Shown here: in pieces, positions 50,322 to 62,287 of the stretch
Numbering within the stretch: the first letter of the stretch is position 1
Layout: the number at the start of each line of letters is the position of its first letter
Source: Aphelocoma coerulescens
Taxonomy: Eukaryota; Chordata; Aves; Passeriformes; Corvidae
Direction: 5' to 3'
Assembly (NCBI RefSeq): GCF_041296385.1
Contig: NC_091033.1
Location: forward strand, 13,596,001 to 13,660,000
DNA length: 64,000 nucleotides
Translations under genes and position numbers: made by a program
The notes under the pieces: model-generated
The model's input: the letters and a program-made list of their open reading frames with translations, nothing else
Databases searched by the model: none
What the model was told of the DNA's origin: nothing

Positions 50322-52024
50322 TATTGCTGTTTGTTGCACACAGTGAGAAGCTCAAAGGAAATTGCCCAGGCTGATGAAGAATTGTTATTTTTAGCAACAT
50401 GTGGGCAGTTCCTTTCCTCTCCTGGATGCTGACCAGGAACCACTGGCAAAGGCAGAAAGCTGCTGGGAACATTTTTGTTGTTCAAAATTCAACAGCTGAG
50501 TAGTTTGTGCATTATCAAGTCACAAGGGAATTAATAATAACTCTGTTGCTAATTACTGATTTGCTTTATTTACGTATCAGGCTGCCACCGTGCTTTGCAG
50601 ATGTATTGCACAAAAAAGGGAAGAATAAGGAAAGAAGCCAAAAAACAACACTTCCATCAATCAGACCTCGTGTACCAACTTCTCCATTGTAATGAGCAGA
50701 TGTATTTTCTCTACCTCCAAGTTCTTATCTTTATTTTTTTCCTTTTATGGGTTCTCCCATTATTCATTCAAAATAGTGAATTAATTTAAAAATTAGCTCA
50801 AAAATGACCTGAAAAAAAATTTAAACTCACATTTTATGGGAAAATATTTCTTTTGTGGTGTATCAGGTGAAACATGGTGAAAGTTTAAATTTTCTGCATG
50901 AGTGAGGGTGCTGCAAAAATAGGCAGAATTTGTGCTGAGCATCACTAGATGTCACCCTCGACCTGAATTTAGTTTCACAGACTCACTTGTCTGAAGTTTT
51001 AATTTTAAATTACTCATCTTCTGTTCTCATACAACCCCCTTTTGTCGTTCCCCCCCCCCCCCCCTTGCATTTAATGCATCTTCCACTTCAGTGTAGCACA
51101 ACCTGTTGTGCATCAATATTTTCCTTGCTTAAAAGCAGAACCAAAATTAGGCCAAATGGAAACAGCTGGAATTTGCTGTGCTAGATAAGCACTGAGGAAA
51201 CAGAAAAAGCAAAACCTCCTGGAACAGGGCTTCTTTCTAACGTGTCTGGGTGGATTTGGTTCAGATCTTGTTGGGATCTCTGTGAAATGAAGAGGAATGC
51301 TGAGGTCAAAGCCCCATGAAGTCACAAGGAGCTCTGACTTCCTCACTGTTTCAGCACCATTCCACAGGAAAAAAAATGAAAGAGCCCTTTTATAAAACAG
51401 GCTTAGGCAGTAATTTTCAGGTGAAGCAACTTTTCAGGGAAAGGCTTTGTTTTTCAGCTCTGAAATCCTTTGTGAGAGCATTCCAGCCCTGCTGGAACAT
51501 TCATGCTTGAATGAGAGGCAAAAATGTGCCTATGAAGTTCATGCTGTATTTATTTATTTAAAGAATATTTAATTCAGCTCTCATTTTTTTAACCTGAAAT
51601 AACTTATTTCACGACATCTATTGCTTAGGTATGGAAAGGTTTAGGAAAATTCTTTAATGAAATGAACACGAGACTTTTGCCTATTAAACGCATATTTAGG
51701 TTGATTGAAAATATCGTGGTCATAGGGTTGGGGTTTTCTTTTTTTTGACTTCCACAAAAAGCACAAAACAATGAGTTCACATGTGGTTATCCACAATATG
51801 CTGTTGGAAGACCCTTTGGGCTTTAGAATTTCAGAAAGCAGGTGGAGAATTGGATTTCTGGCCTGTGAAGTCACTCCCAGGGCTGTGAGATATCAGAAAC
51901 CGGGAGGCTGGAATGGATGTTCACACCCTGTGCCTGGAAGGAAGTTTGGGAAAAGGTGTTCAGAATCTCTGTGAGTAAATCTGAGAGAATCCAATCTTTT
52001 CAGCCTAAAACCCCATAAGGTTTA
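50322..52024. other. Intergenic, no gene recognised
   Basis: AT-rich, with a C15 run at 51050-51064. No exon recognised. Confidence 0.5.
51050..51064. repeat. C15 homopolymer
   Basis: Fifteen consecutive C on + (G15 on -). Long G/C homopolymers are rare in vertebrate DNA; this one can form quadruplex or i-motif structures. Length is prone to assembly error. Confidence 0.9.
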
Positions 52025-52296
52025 AGGAGAGAATTGGGATTGTTCAGCCTGGATAAGCTTTGGGGTGACCTCACTGTGGCCTTGCTCCTGAAGGAGCTGC
52101 AGGAGAGATGGAGAGAGACCCTTTATAAGGGATTGAGTGCCAGGATGAGGGGGAATGGCTTCAAACTGCCCGAGGGCATGGCTGGATGGGATATTGGGAA
52201 GGAATTGTTCCCTGTGGGGTGGTGAGGCCCTGGCACAGGGTGCCCAGAGCAGCTGTGGCTGCCTCTGGATCCCTGGCAGTGCCCAAGGCCAGGCTT
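52025..52296 (+). mobile_element. CR1 fragment lacking its 3' end
   Basis: Sense CR1: TTGTTCAGCCTGGATAAGCT, GGTGACCTCACTGTGGCCTT, GGGATATTGGGAAGGAATTG, GGCACAGGGTGCCCAGAGCA, then AGTGCCCAAGGCCAGGCTT, after which similarity ends abruptly. The usual final 100 bases are missing, unlike normal 5' truncation. Confidence 0.92.
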
Positions 52297-54200
52297 AACA
52301 GCATTGTTGATGTTTTTCTGCAGCAAAACTTGCCCTGCTGGTCCGAAACATTTACCTTGTGCATTGTTCAGACAGTGCCCAAAGAGTTCCTGTTCTTCCA
52401 TGTTGATTCCAAGCCCTTTCCCCCACAATTGTCATCTCCACTTGGTGGTTTATCCCAGCAGGGACTTTTCCCGTGTGTTTACTGCAGCTCATGATTCTGG
52501 CACACGTTGGAATCGATTCACTGAGAGCAAAAAAAAAGGAAATTACACCAGAGCCTTTGTTAAAGGAAGGTGTAATTAACGGCTTCAGATTAATTGGAAA
52601 TGTTTGCTCCAAGAGTAGCAATTGAGCTCTATTCTGATTAACTGCTTTCTCCCAGACTCTGTAGCCTTGCAGAACATGCTGCTCTCCAGGCAGTGGAGGG
52701 GAAAAGATCACCTCATATCTCTACAGAACCTTTGTGAAAGGAACCTGTCATTTCCCCATTCTGAAACGTTCTGTGCTGCTATAATCATGTTATAAAGAGA
52801 AGTTCCTTGGGATTCTTTAATTTAAAAAGAAAATCATACTTCCTCAAGGACTGAGGATTCTTAGGGGGAATAGGCCAGCACTAGAAATGCGATTCGGAGT
52901 GAATGAGTTGCTATTGTATTTTAACCAAATGGCTTCAGGTAGCTGTCAAAGAAACACGTTTCCCATTATTTCTTTTTCCAGTTTAGTGAAAAATTTCCAT
53001 CTGTCACACTGGACATAGAGCAGTCAGAACTGAGGGCATTGAAAGACAATCTTTTATTAAATTTTTCTTCAGAAGACCTGGATTTAGTCAAGCCCTGTTA
53101 CATGAGGCTGTGTTAAGATAATACTCCTTCAAAGACTTTTAATCAGTTCAAATGATTAAACCCTGTTTATATTAGCATATATTGACCTCCCATTTAGTTT
53201 CCAGTGCCTCAAGTGATCTGGGAGAGTTCATTCCCAATCCTTTCTCCAGAGCTCTGGCTCTGATGGGTGGGATTTGTACCTGTGGGTGTGGGGGCTAAGC
53301 CAGAGCCCACCCTGGGCTCAGAGTGATCCAGTGGCACCTGCTCTGCCCTGGCCTCCTCAACTTCCTGTGTTGTTGCTATTAAAAAGCTGCTTTTAGAGCA
53401 GCAGAGGAAGGAGACCTGTCATCAACCCCAAATGTTTTCAATTCCTGTTGCTTCTTAAAAACTCTGCTTTGTAGGTGACGTTTCAGAGCTTCTGATTTTC
53501 CCCTCTGCTTGGAGGAGAAGAAATTTCAGAATATGAAGAGTTCGTCTCCCAGCTGTGTGTCTTCAGAACTTTCAGTCTCCAGACTGATTTTGATGTGGGT
53601 TTGGGATGTTGCAGGAGTCACCACATAAAGGTGGGGAAGCCAAGGTGTGTTTTCCCTGTAGCTGCTGAACAGTTTTTGTCAGGGTTGGGGTTTGATTTCA
53701 GGAATGCTTTGCTGGTAATTTCCTCTCCTATTCACAATTCTCTTCCCTGTACAGACAGCAAGGAAAAAGTTTAAAATGCTTTTTGTCTTTGGAGGAGTCT
53801 TGTGCATTAAGCTGCAGGTGCCTTGGTGCTCCTGTCCAATATGCAGATATCCATGCTGGAGTTGGGAGATGTGTTAAAAATTGCTGCTGTGCATAAAAGC
53901 ACTGCTGGGAAAACTGGGCACTGTGTTTGTAGCTCCTCAGGCAAACTTCCTTACATTTAGCATGGACTTTATTTGGGTAACTAACATATGCTGGGTGTTC
54001 AGACAGATGCAATGTAATAAATCATAATAAATAGTCATAAATCATAATTTCAGCAGTCTGGGCTTGGTGATTTCAGGAAGTCACTGGAACATAAATATCA
54101 GTTCAGGAAAAGCAAACAAACAACTTCTACATTTTTTTTTTGGTCTTTTCACAGAGCTGCCATAAGGAAGAAAAGCATCATTATTGTTTCTTTCAGTTCT
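52297..54200. other. Intergenic, no gene recognised
   Basis: No exon or repeat recognised in this stretch. Confidence 0.5.
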
Positions 54201-54203
54201 CAG

Positions 54204-54240
54204 CATAAAAGGAAGTAGCACTTAATAAAAGCCATTGGCT
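54204..54240 (+). promoter_or_regulatory. Candidate promoter: TATA-like boxes and inverted CCAAT
   Basis: CATAAAAG at 54204-54211, TAATAAAAG at 54223-54231 and GCCATTGGC at 54231-54239 (CCAAT on the - strand), followed by a GA-rich stretch and then the ATG of the exon-like segment at 54312. Arrangement suggestive, not proven. Confidence 0.25.
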
Positions 54241-54311
54241 GCAAGATTTCATAAGAGACAGAGGGGCAGAGAGAGAGCGAGCAGCATGCTGTGGAGAAGC
54301 AGGTGTGATTC

Positions 54312-54410
54312 ATGAATAAACTGCACTTTGCAGCCCTCTATGATACTGATGAGACAAATAGAATTTCCCCAGACATGGATAATACAAGAACACCAGACAC
54401 TTTTTCACAG
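54312..54410 (+). CDS. Candidate first coding exon of an unrecognised gene
   Basis: ATG at 54312 opens 33 codons (MNKLHFAALYDTDETNRI, then SPDMDNTRTPDTFSQ) and ends CAG before donor GTAAAG at 54411, phase 0. The peptide is polar and acidic with no known domain. A possible promoter lies just upstream. The next good exon on this strand, 63419-63523, starts in phase 0, so the two can join without a frame problem. Intron length would be 9 kb, and intermediate exons may be missed. I do not recognise the product; chance occurrence is possible. Confidence 0.3.
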
Positions 54411-55080
54411 GTAAAGGCAGAAAGTGTTATGGCTTGTGTGGAAGTGCTGCTTGTTGTGCGTAGCTGGAGATGGTTTATCAGAAACTGGGAATGACTTTGT
54501 GCTTTATTGGCAAGGAATTTGCAGTAGGTTGTTTGATGTAATGGACTATTACGTGATATGAGCTCAGACTGGTCTCATATATCAGAGAGTGTTTGCAGAA
54601 GATGTGTAGGAGACAATATTTTTCTGTGCTTTATTCTTGAGAAAGTTGAAACGTGCGAAGTTTTCCTGATACAAGGAGAGAAAATCAGTCTTTCTCTTGC
54701 CATGCTAGAGAGGATTTATTAACACTGTATATTATCTGTGCTAAAAATTTCCATAAGGTAATTGGAGGGGAGAAAAAGCGCTTTATATTATAGGCAAAAG
54801 CAGTCTTTTGATAATCCTACTGGAATCTGAGGTGATTGATATGCCAGAACTGAATATACATCAGCTTGCAGCACTGTGGATTTGTCTGAGTGCCTGCCAC
54901 ACACAGAGACTTGTAGCCTCCTTCTTGTTTCAATATTTGCATGTTTGGAAGTCTGTTACCTGGAGAATTGAGCACTGGGAAGCTCCTCTGGGACTGGGAC
55001 AGCTGATGGGATTGGCAGAGGGAAAAGAGCACTTAGGGAAAAGAAGGATTGTGTTGTGTGCAGGCTCTGAGTTCTCCTGG

Positions 55081-55173
55081 CTGGCAAAGTGGGAGGGCTG
55101 GGGAGGATCCAGCCCTGTTTGCATGGTTCCCCTTGTTCCTCAAATATGAGAGATTTGCTAGGCCAGGCTCTGG
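55081..55173 (+). repeat. Direct repeat, left copy (93 bp)
   Basis: CTGGCAAAGTGGGAGGGCTG at the start and GCCAGGCTCTGG at the end. About 94 percent identical to the copy at 55412-55503, with one single-base indel and a few substitutions. The flanks of the two copies are unrelated. Confidence 0.92.
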
Positions 55174-55411
55174 AAAACCCCAGAGCAATTACACAGATGA
55201 GGAGGCAGACCTTTTTGTTGGTCTTTGGATTGTCACAGGGGGAAGAGGGCAGGGGCTGCCTCTGGTTACCTCCACACAGCATCAGCCCCCTGGGCCTGGC
55301 AAGGTTTTTGAGCAGGGCAGTGACAGGTGATCCAAAGACTGAATTCTTGAGCTTGATAGTTAATAATTGCTTCACCTCAAGTAATAGCACCTTATCTGGC
55401 ACTGCTCCTGC

Positions 55412-55503
55412 CTGGCAAAGTGTGAGGGCTGGGGAGGTCCAGCCCAGTTTTCATGGTTCCCCTTGTTCCTCAAATATGAGAGGTTTGCTAAGCCAGGCTC
55501 TGG
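55412..55503 (+). repeat. Direct repeat, right copy (92 bp)
   Basis: Same element as 55081-55173, offset 331 bases. I do not recognise the family; it could be a local duplication or a pair of short interspersed elements. Confidence 0.92.
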
Positions 55504-57734
55504 TGGTGCTGGGGTCTCTTTGGAGAAGCTGTTGATGCCAGGGGTTGGAAAAGCACGAACCCAGCCCTGGAAGGGTTTTCCCTTTCCCTGCTGCCCGTGG
55601 CTCATGTGTTTATGGCTTGGCACAGACACACAGGCACGAGTGGCAGCTTATGAATCTCTCATCTTCCCTCTTGCACTGCTGGGGAGGTCGGGGGCAGCAC
55701 AGATGTGGAAACAACCAAATGTTTGCTACCAGAAAGGGCTTTACATGAATGAGAACCAGCAAACAGGAAACCACGACCAGATGGTGTCACTTTTCACTGA
55801 CTTTCACTCCCCCAACCCTGCAGTGAAGCACATGCACAAAGCTCAGCTTGTACAAGCACCAAAATGCCCACACAGAGAAACTGTGCCTGAGAAAAAAGTG
55901 TTTTAAACTTCTTGTGAACTCCTTTTAAAAGTTGAATATATGTCTTTCTGGGCCTTTTCATCTGAGTCTTCTGAGAGCTGATACGACCATGGTGCAAGGT
56001 GGAATGGCTGCCAGACCTTTTGCTTTTCTACCCTGCTTTACTTTAATCAGCTGCTTTAAAGTACTTTATCCCCATGGATTTCCCCTACAATTTTCACTAG
56101 ACTTTTTCTTAAAGGCCACCTCTCTTAGGTGATTCATTTTCCCCCCCATTTTTAAAAATTTAATTGGTCTTTTCTGAGGTAGCTTAAAGTGGATTTTCAC
56201 TGTATACTTACCAAGGGATCAATTCCATTTAAATGAGGCCAAATGATTCCATATTTTCTGATATGTGTATTCATGAAGGTGCCCCCAGCCTTGGCAGCAG
56301 CTCTGGTAGCCTGAGGGACAGGGATGAAGCACATCCTGAGATGTCTTCCTCATCACCCAGACAAAGGTGAAGCCTCTCTGTTAAATTTCTTGCTCTTGAG
56401 GCATTTGGAGCTCCATGTGTCTTGTTTAATTCTCAATATTGCCCACATTCCTGAAACTGGGAGCGCAGTGAATATTCTCAAGCCTTTTTTTGAACAGAAA
56501 TTATCTTCTGACTTTAGGGCCCAGCTTAAATGGATGTCCAGGTAGCTGATCCTGAGGAATCTGCGCCTGTTTGGAAAATGTGGTGTATTTTTATAGGCAA
56601 GTATTCAGAACAGAACAAAACCATTATACAGACAAGGATCATATCCTGCTAAATCTGTTGGAGTTTAGGAGGAGATGAGTAAGGAGAAATTTACCTCAAT
56701 TTTTTGCTAGGATGATTTATTAGCAAACCAGAATCCTGGGGAAAGGAGAAGTCAGGTCAGAAATGTTACACCAGCAGATGGATGCTCATTGGGGGTTTGT
56801 TTTGTAAGCTCTTAGTCTGTATTTTGATTAGAACGTAATTTAAGGGTTTGTTCATTAAATGTTCCAGCTAATTAATGGGAAACTCATGGAGACCCTGGAT
56901 CCTCAGTTAAACGTGTGTGAAATCAGTGCTGCTTTCTCTGTTGCACTTCATACCTTTGCTTAGCAGGTGTTAATGTGATTTAATAAACCTCCAGCATAAT
57001 GAAATCTCTTGTTCAGCATTTAATAATTTTAGCAGCCTGGTTCTTGCTTGATATGAATCTTTCTGTTACAAGGCATGAGGGCACAAGATGAGATTGTGAG
57101 CCTGTGAGCAGAAGGATGCATGTTTTTCTCCAAAATAATTAGATGTTGCTGTTAAGTAGCCCAGCAATCTTTGTTTCTTCACAAGATTAATTTGACTATT
57201 ATGTTAATAAGCAAATATGATAATCCTTGATACTTCTTATCACTGTGGGTTATTTTAATTACCGTAGCTAAAGGCATAGAATGTTATTATTTTAGTAGCA
57301 AACTGAAATGCTCCTGTATGAGCCACCTTCTTTATTCTATTTCAGTCCATTTTGTAGCAGAGCATTTAAATTATACCTCAGTACACCAAGAAATTACTGG
57401 GTGAGTTTGCACTTAAATATTGTTTTGAAATCAAGTCTAATTTAAAATATTCAGGCCACAGACTGTGGTGATGCTGAGGCTGGTTCTGATAAAGCAGCAC
57501 ATGGTCCCTGAAGCAGAGATTTCCAGGGAGCATCTCTGCCTTGGAAATAAAAGCTCATAGGCTGGATGGAGTTTTCCAAAATTTTTAAATCTCTGATTGC
57601 CTCTTTCCCCTGGAAAAGCAGTGAAACCTTCTGTTCTTGGCAGGCTTGGACTGAATCAAAGTGCAAAACAAGTGTGCAAAATGCGAGTCCAACAAGGAGC
57701 AGGTTAGATATGGCACAAGCATTTGTTAAATTCT

Positions 57735-58110
57735 TCTTAAGGATGTTTAGTGGTGGGAGACTCCATAATTTTCCCTGGATGGCTCAGTGTTATCCTTGTA
57801 TTTTCCAAACATCTCAGCAGAACCTCTTTTGCTGTAATTTATCCCGTATTTTTCCTTACCCCACCACACAGGGAGCCGCCTGCTCCTTCCCTTTTGGCAG
57901 CAGCTGTTTATGAACCTGCAGCCTGTGCCTGCTCCAGCCTTCCCCAGGCTCTGAAATCCCAGCCCTTCCTCCCTTCCCTTGTAAATCCCGTTTTTCCAAA
58001 GCTCTGATTGCTCTCATTGTCCTGAGCTGGACTCCTCCAACTCTTTTCTGGAGGCATGGAAAACGTCCCGCCCTGCTCCAGCAGAATCCTCCCTCCGTGC
58101 TGAGCACTCT
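57735..58110 (-). mobile_element. Probable old, diverged CR1 fragment
   Basis: Pattern fits an antisense CR1-L type element: GGGAGACTCCATAATTTTCC, TCTCAGCAGAACCTCTTTTG, then GCTCTGATTGCTCTCATTGT and GAGCTGGACTCCTCCAACTC in family order. Identity is low and borders are approximate. Confidence 0.5.
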
Positions 58111-61100
58111 GTGTTTTGCTGCTGCCTGGAATCTCCCCAAGGGAAATTCCCTTTTATTGCAACAGCACCGTGTTGGGAGCTGCTGTCGTTGTGCAAGCTG
58201 CTCAAACTTCTGGGCTTTTTCTGCAAAAAAAGTGTTCTTCAGCCAGTGCTTGTGAAGCTGGCAGTTCCTGCTGAACATCCTGATTTTTTCCCCACCTGCT
58301 TGCTGAATTATAGATTATTGCTGCTCTCATTTGTCAAGGTTGTTTGGAATTTGAAGCCCCCTCGCTGTTCTTTCCACCTGCCCGTCAAAATCTGTGAATT
58401 TAATGAACATAATCTCCAGTCCTTGAGCAGATCACTGATGAAACAGTGAACAGAACAAAGTCAGTCTCCTGTGCAAGCAGCACCACTCAATTTATCCTGA
58501 GTTTCCACAGTGAAATTACTTTCCAAGTGCCATTTCCTGACAAGTTCTCCGAGCTGTTGGAGCGGGAGGGTCCATGCTGGTAACTGAGGGAAAATCTGAA
58601 GGTTTGCCTCATGTGAGACCTAGAAAGTGTCAGTTTTTCAGAGGGGAATTTTAAGAAGTGTCAAGGCTTTGAGGTTCCTCAATATGGTGATGTTTTCAGT
58701 ACTGAAAATAGTTGAAATTGTTGGTATTGTAGCTGTGCTATGGACATGTCACTGGGCACCAGTTTATATCTTCATATTTTTGAGAATAGTTCTTTGAGAT
58801 TTTTTATGTTATAAACAATCACTCCATACCTTTATACCAATAAGAAATAAATTACAATAAAATATCTTTGGGCTCCTCCAGCTCCTTCTGGAAGTGGCAG
58901 AATTTGCAGTGTTTTCAAGGAAATCAAGCTCCTGTTTGATGAATACCTTCTTCTTTGAATAAATGTTGACAGATACTATTCAGCCAGATATGGATCTGAA
59001 GAAATAATGCAAAACATTATTACAGATGGATAATTTATTTGATGAATAGCAGCTCTGTTTGACAAATAATATTGGTCTGTCTCTAGGTCTGGCTACAAAA
59101 GATGGTATTGCCACACAAAAACACCACATCAGTCACCTGGATTGATATTTCACGTAAATTAAAAGTGAAGGCCTTTCAGATACCCCAGTCCTAGGAGACA
59201 ACCACTCCCTTGGAAATGTATGGGAGCATTCAGCACATTTTGGGCCAAGTTCAAACCTGGTGGAAGTGAATAAATTAGGAGATGGAAGTTGATAACACCA
59301 AGCTGGAGCTTTAAGGCAATCCAGATTGTGTCTGGTTTTAAAATCACTTAAATGACACATTCAGCACGCAGGCAGCGTGAAGTTCAGTCAGATTTATGCC
59401 CCCAAATTAATGAGAGTTCTGTAAAGCCACAATTAACCCTTACCTGATCCTTTCCTCTTGGGCTGAGCCCCTTATCCTCGGAGCATGGAAGTGCCAGGAG
59501 GGAGATGCTGCTGTGGAGGGCAGAGGATTTGGAACAAGCCCTCCCAGTCCCACCTTCCCTCTGGATCCTGCACACCCAGGAGCTGCTGTCTCTTCCTCCT
59601 TGCAGAGAGCAGATGAGGATGTTTAATCTTTAATCGGGACAAGTGTAAGGAATGCTTAACAGTGAAAAGCTTGACTAGAACTGCATCAAATTTGCTCCTC
59701 TTTGGTGCAGGGAACAGGATTTCTGTATGACTGGGCTTTGTTGTCTCAGGAAATGATAGAGCTGGGAGCAGATGAGCTGTGATCTCCTCCTGGGTGAGCC
59801 TGAAATGATGTCTCACCCAGTCATGCCAGTGTTTGTGACAGCTGTGGTCATGTGTGGGGCTGTGGAGCCACATGTCCTGCTCTGTGTCTCCATGGATGTG
59901 TGTGCACAGATCCCTGGAGCATTTTTGCATTGGATTGCTGTCATATTGTTAGGATTCAGGTAGGATGGGCCAAGGAATAAGGAGAAGCTGAGCAAAAGCC
60001 ACATAGCTCCAATTCCTCTGCAGGCAGTGCAGGGAAAGGGTTCTCAGGTAACAAGACAGGTCTGCAGGGGTGGATTGTCCCCTGGAGAAGCCCAGGGAGC
60101 TCAGGTGGCTGCACAGGAGTCAGAGCCATCCTGTGACCCTCTGGGGGAGTGAGCCAGTGTTTATTGCAGGGTGAGAGTCAGGAAGAAGAGCCAGAGGAAC
60201 ACATTTGGCCTTTTATCCTTGAGCAGTGCCCCATGTCCTGTGTGCTTCCCCCTGCCCTGCTCAGGAATGACTCGGGTGATGTGGCTTTAACCCTTTTTCA
60301 TCACTGGGTCTTGGAAGATCTGGGATCATTCCAGCAATATTTCCATAGTGTGGAGACTCCATGCAAAACCCTCTAGAGGGTCCTTTTAGGGCCTCCTGTG
60401 AGCCTGTGCTGGGGAGATGGGGAGAGGCAGGAAGGCCTGGGAGGGGTCATGTGCAGGGCAGCGTTGGCAGCTGCCCCAGAATGAGCCAGAAATCTCCTCT
60501 CTCCCCACTAAACACATTTTGTACCAGGCCAAAAATGTAAAAACCTCTCTTTCCAGAGAATGTCTGGAGCCCCACGCTCTTCCTTCAATTGTGAATTCTT
60601 TCAAATCACTTGTGTGGCTCTACTGAATTTGGGGTGGGTGATGAAAATTTAATCTGTTTTAAACAAGCTGCTTTAACCTGGCAGGTGAGTGAGTGCATTA
60701 TTAACAGAATCTCATGTATTTCCTTAAAGTGCTGGCTTTATAATAGAAGAATTTAATTTTTTTCTAAGTTTTGTTATTCAGTCTTGTATAAAACATTCGG
60801 TTTGGTTGCTCCAGTCACATTTTATAAGGCAATGTAACACAGACTGGCTTAGTGGCATTTTGGTGGATAATATGACAAATTTTGCTTCTTTTTAAGAAAA
60901 ATATAACCAAAACAAACACATTACAAAAATTCTGTCATGCTGAGAGAAAAGCCCCCGAGGTACAAAGTGAAAAAGGTCAGGATCTGATACTGGAGTCTTG
61001 TTTGCAAGTAAAAATACCATGAAACATGTGACTGTCAACAACCTAAGTGAGCCAGACAGGTTTCTGACAAATAATTCTGACAGTTCTCATGAGCTGAAAA

Positions 61101-62184
61101 ATGCCCTTTTTTGCCTCTCTTGGCTTTGGAAATGTTCCCCTCCTGCTTACAGATGTGCAGAGAGTTAAGAGAGGTGAAAACAACAAGGTGTTGTTAAAAA
61201 CAACCTGCCCCGAGCAGTGCCTTTTGTGTGCTTCTTGGGAATGGATTCTCTGTCGGTCTGACTTCCTAACAAACCTTCCTGAATTTAAATACACAGAATG
61301 TTTTGTTTCTCTTTTGTAAACACCTTTTTCCTCATCCATTATTAAGCAAATTAAGACATTTTCCCTGTTGCTTTCATGTCTTGGGCAAAAATTCATTTGA
61401 GTCTAAAAGAGACTTTGGTGAAGGTAAGAAGGAGGAAGAGTTGAATATTAAGTTGAATGTCTCCCTTTCTGCATTTTTTTTTTTAAGAAAAAAAAATCTT
61501 AAAAAATTAAATTTGAAAAAATGAAATTAAAATTGTCATCATGCTGCAAAAAATCTTTGAACCTTTCTCCATACAAAAAGGCCTAACAGGCAAAAATACT
61601 TTCCAACTTCATCTCAGGAGCTGCTATCCTGAATAAATAGGATCTTGCAGTTTGGAGCTGGCAGAGCTTAGCCTTAGGGTAACTGTGTTTTTCAATTCAG
61701 ATGTATCCATATTCTTGTTTACTCACACAGAGCCTGTTCGGTGGGGAATTGTCTTGTTAAGATCCAATCCTGCCCAGTGCATGTGAGGTGTGAGTATGTG
61801 GCCATTTAAAATTCCAGCAGCGAGTGGGGAGGTCACTGTAGGAACCTTCTGTGAATGAATTATCAGGCTGCTTTCCCCCTTTCCTCACTGTTCCCATTTC
61901 TGCTTGCATCTGGGAGATGTGCCATAAGTTACCCTTATATTAGCATTGAAAATTCCAGGGCTTTAAAAACAAAATATTTATTTTGCTGTCAGTTTTATTT
62001 GGAGGCTGTAAAAACGGGCAGAGTGTGTGTCCCCCAGAAACTGGCTGAGATGTCAGAAATTTGGTAAAATAATGAGTGTTGGGTGTAGTGTGGCTTGGGA
62101 AAAGGGGAATCTGTGGGTTTGCTGGACCTCTGTGGTGGGACTGGTTGTTTTTATGGGGCACACCAGCTGTGCCAGGTGTCTGGG
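58111..62184. other. Intergenic or intron of the candidate gene
   Basis: No convincing exon or repeat recognised over four kilobases. Poly(A)/poly(T) tracts lie near 61475-61520. Confidence 0.45.
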
Positions 62185-62287
62185 GGGTTGGGGTGTCCAA
62201 GGAAGGACTGGGCATGGTGGGGATCAATCACAGGTTGGACACAAGGGTTGGGAAGATTTTTTCCAGCCTCAGTGATCCTGTGTGACT
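62185..62287 (+). mobile_element. CR1-type 3' tail, second subfamily
   Basis: GGTGTCCAAGGAAGGACTGG, GGATCAATCACAGGTTGGAC, then TTTTCCAGCCTCAGTGATCC ending TGTGTGACTCT. Matches the layout of the copy at 23690-23822. Confidence 0.7.

Larger units (their letters stand above)
54411..57734. other. Intergenic or intron of the candidate gene
   Basis: Apart from the direct repeat pair, AT-rich sequence. 56950-57330 has many TAAT and ATTA cores and looks like conserved noncoding DNA. A 55-base exon-like segment (57346-57400) has good borders but is not open in the frame needed to link its neighbours. Confidence 0.4.

Noticed and set aside
57346..57400. 55-base exon-like segment with good acceptor and donor
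   Set aside because: The frame needed to connect the 54.3 kb exon meets TAG at the fourth codon, and 55 bases would break phase with the 63.4 kb exon. A noncoding exon remains possible.
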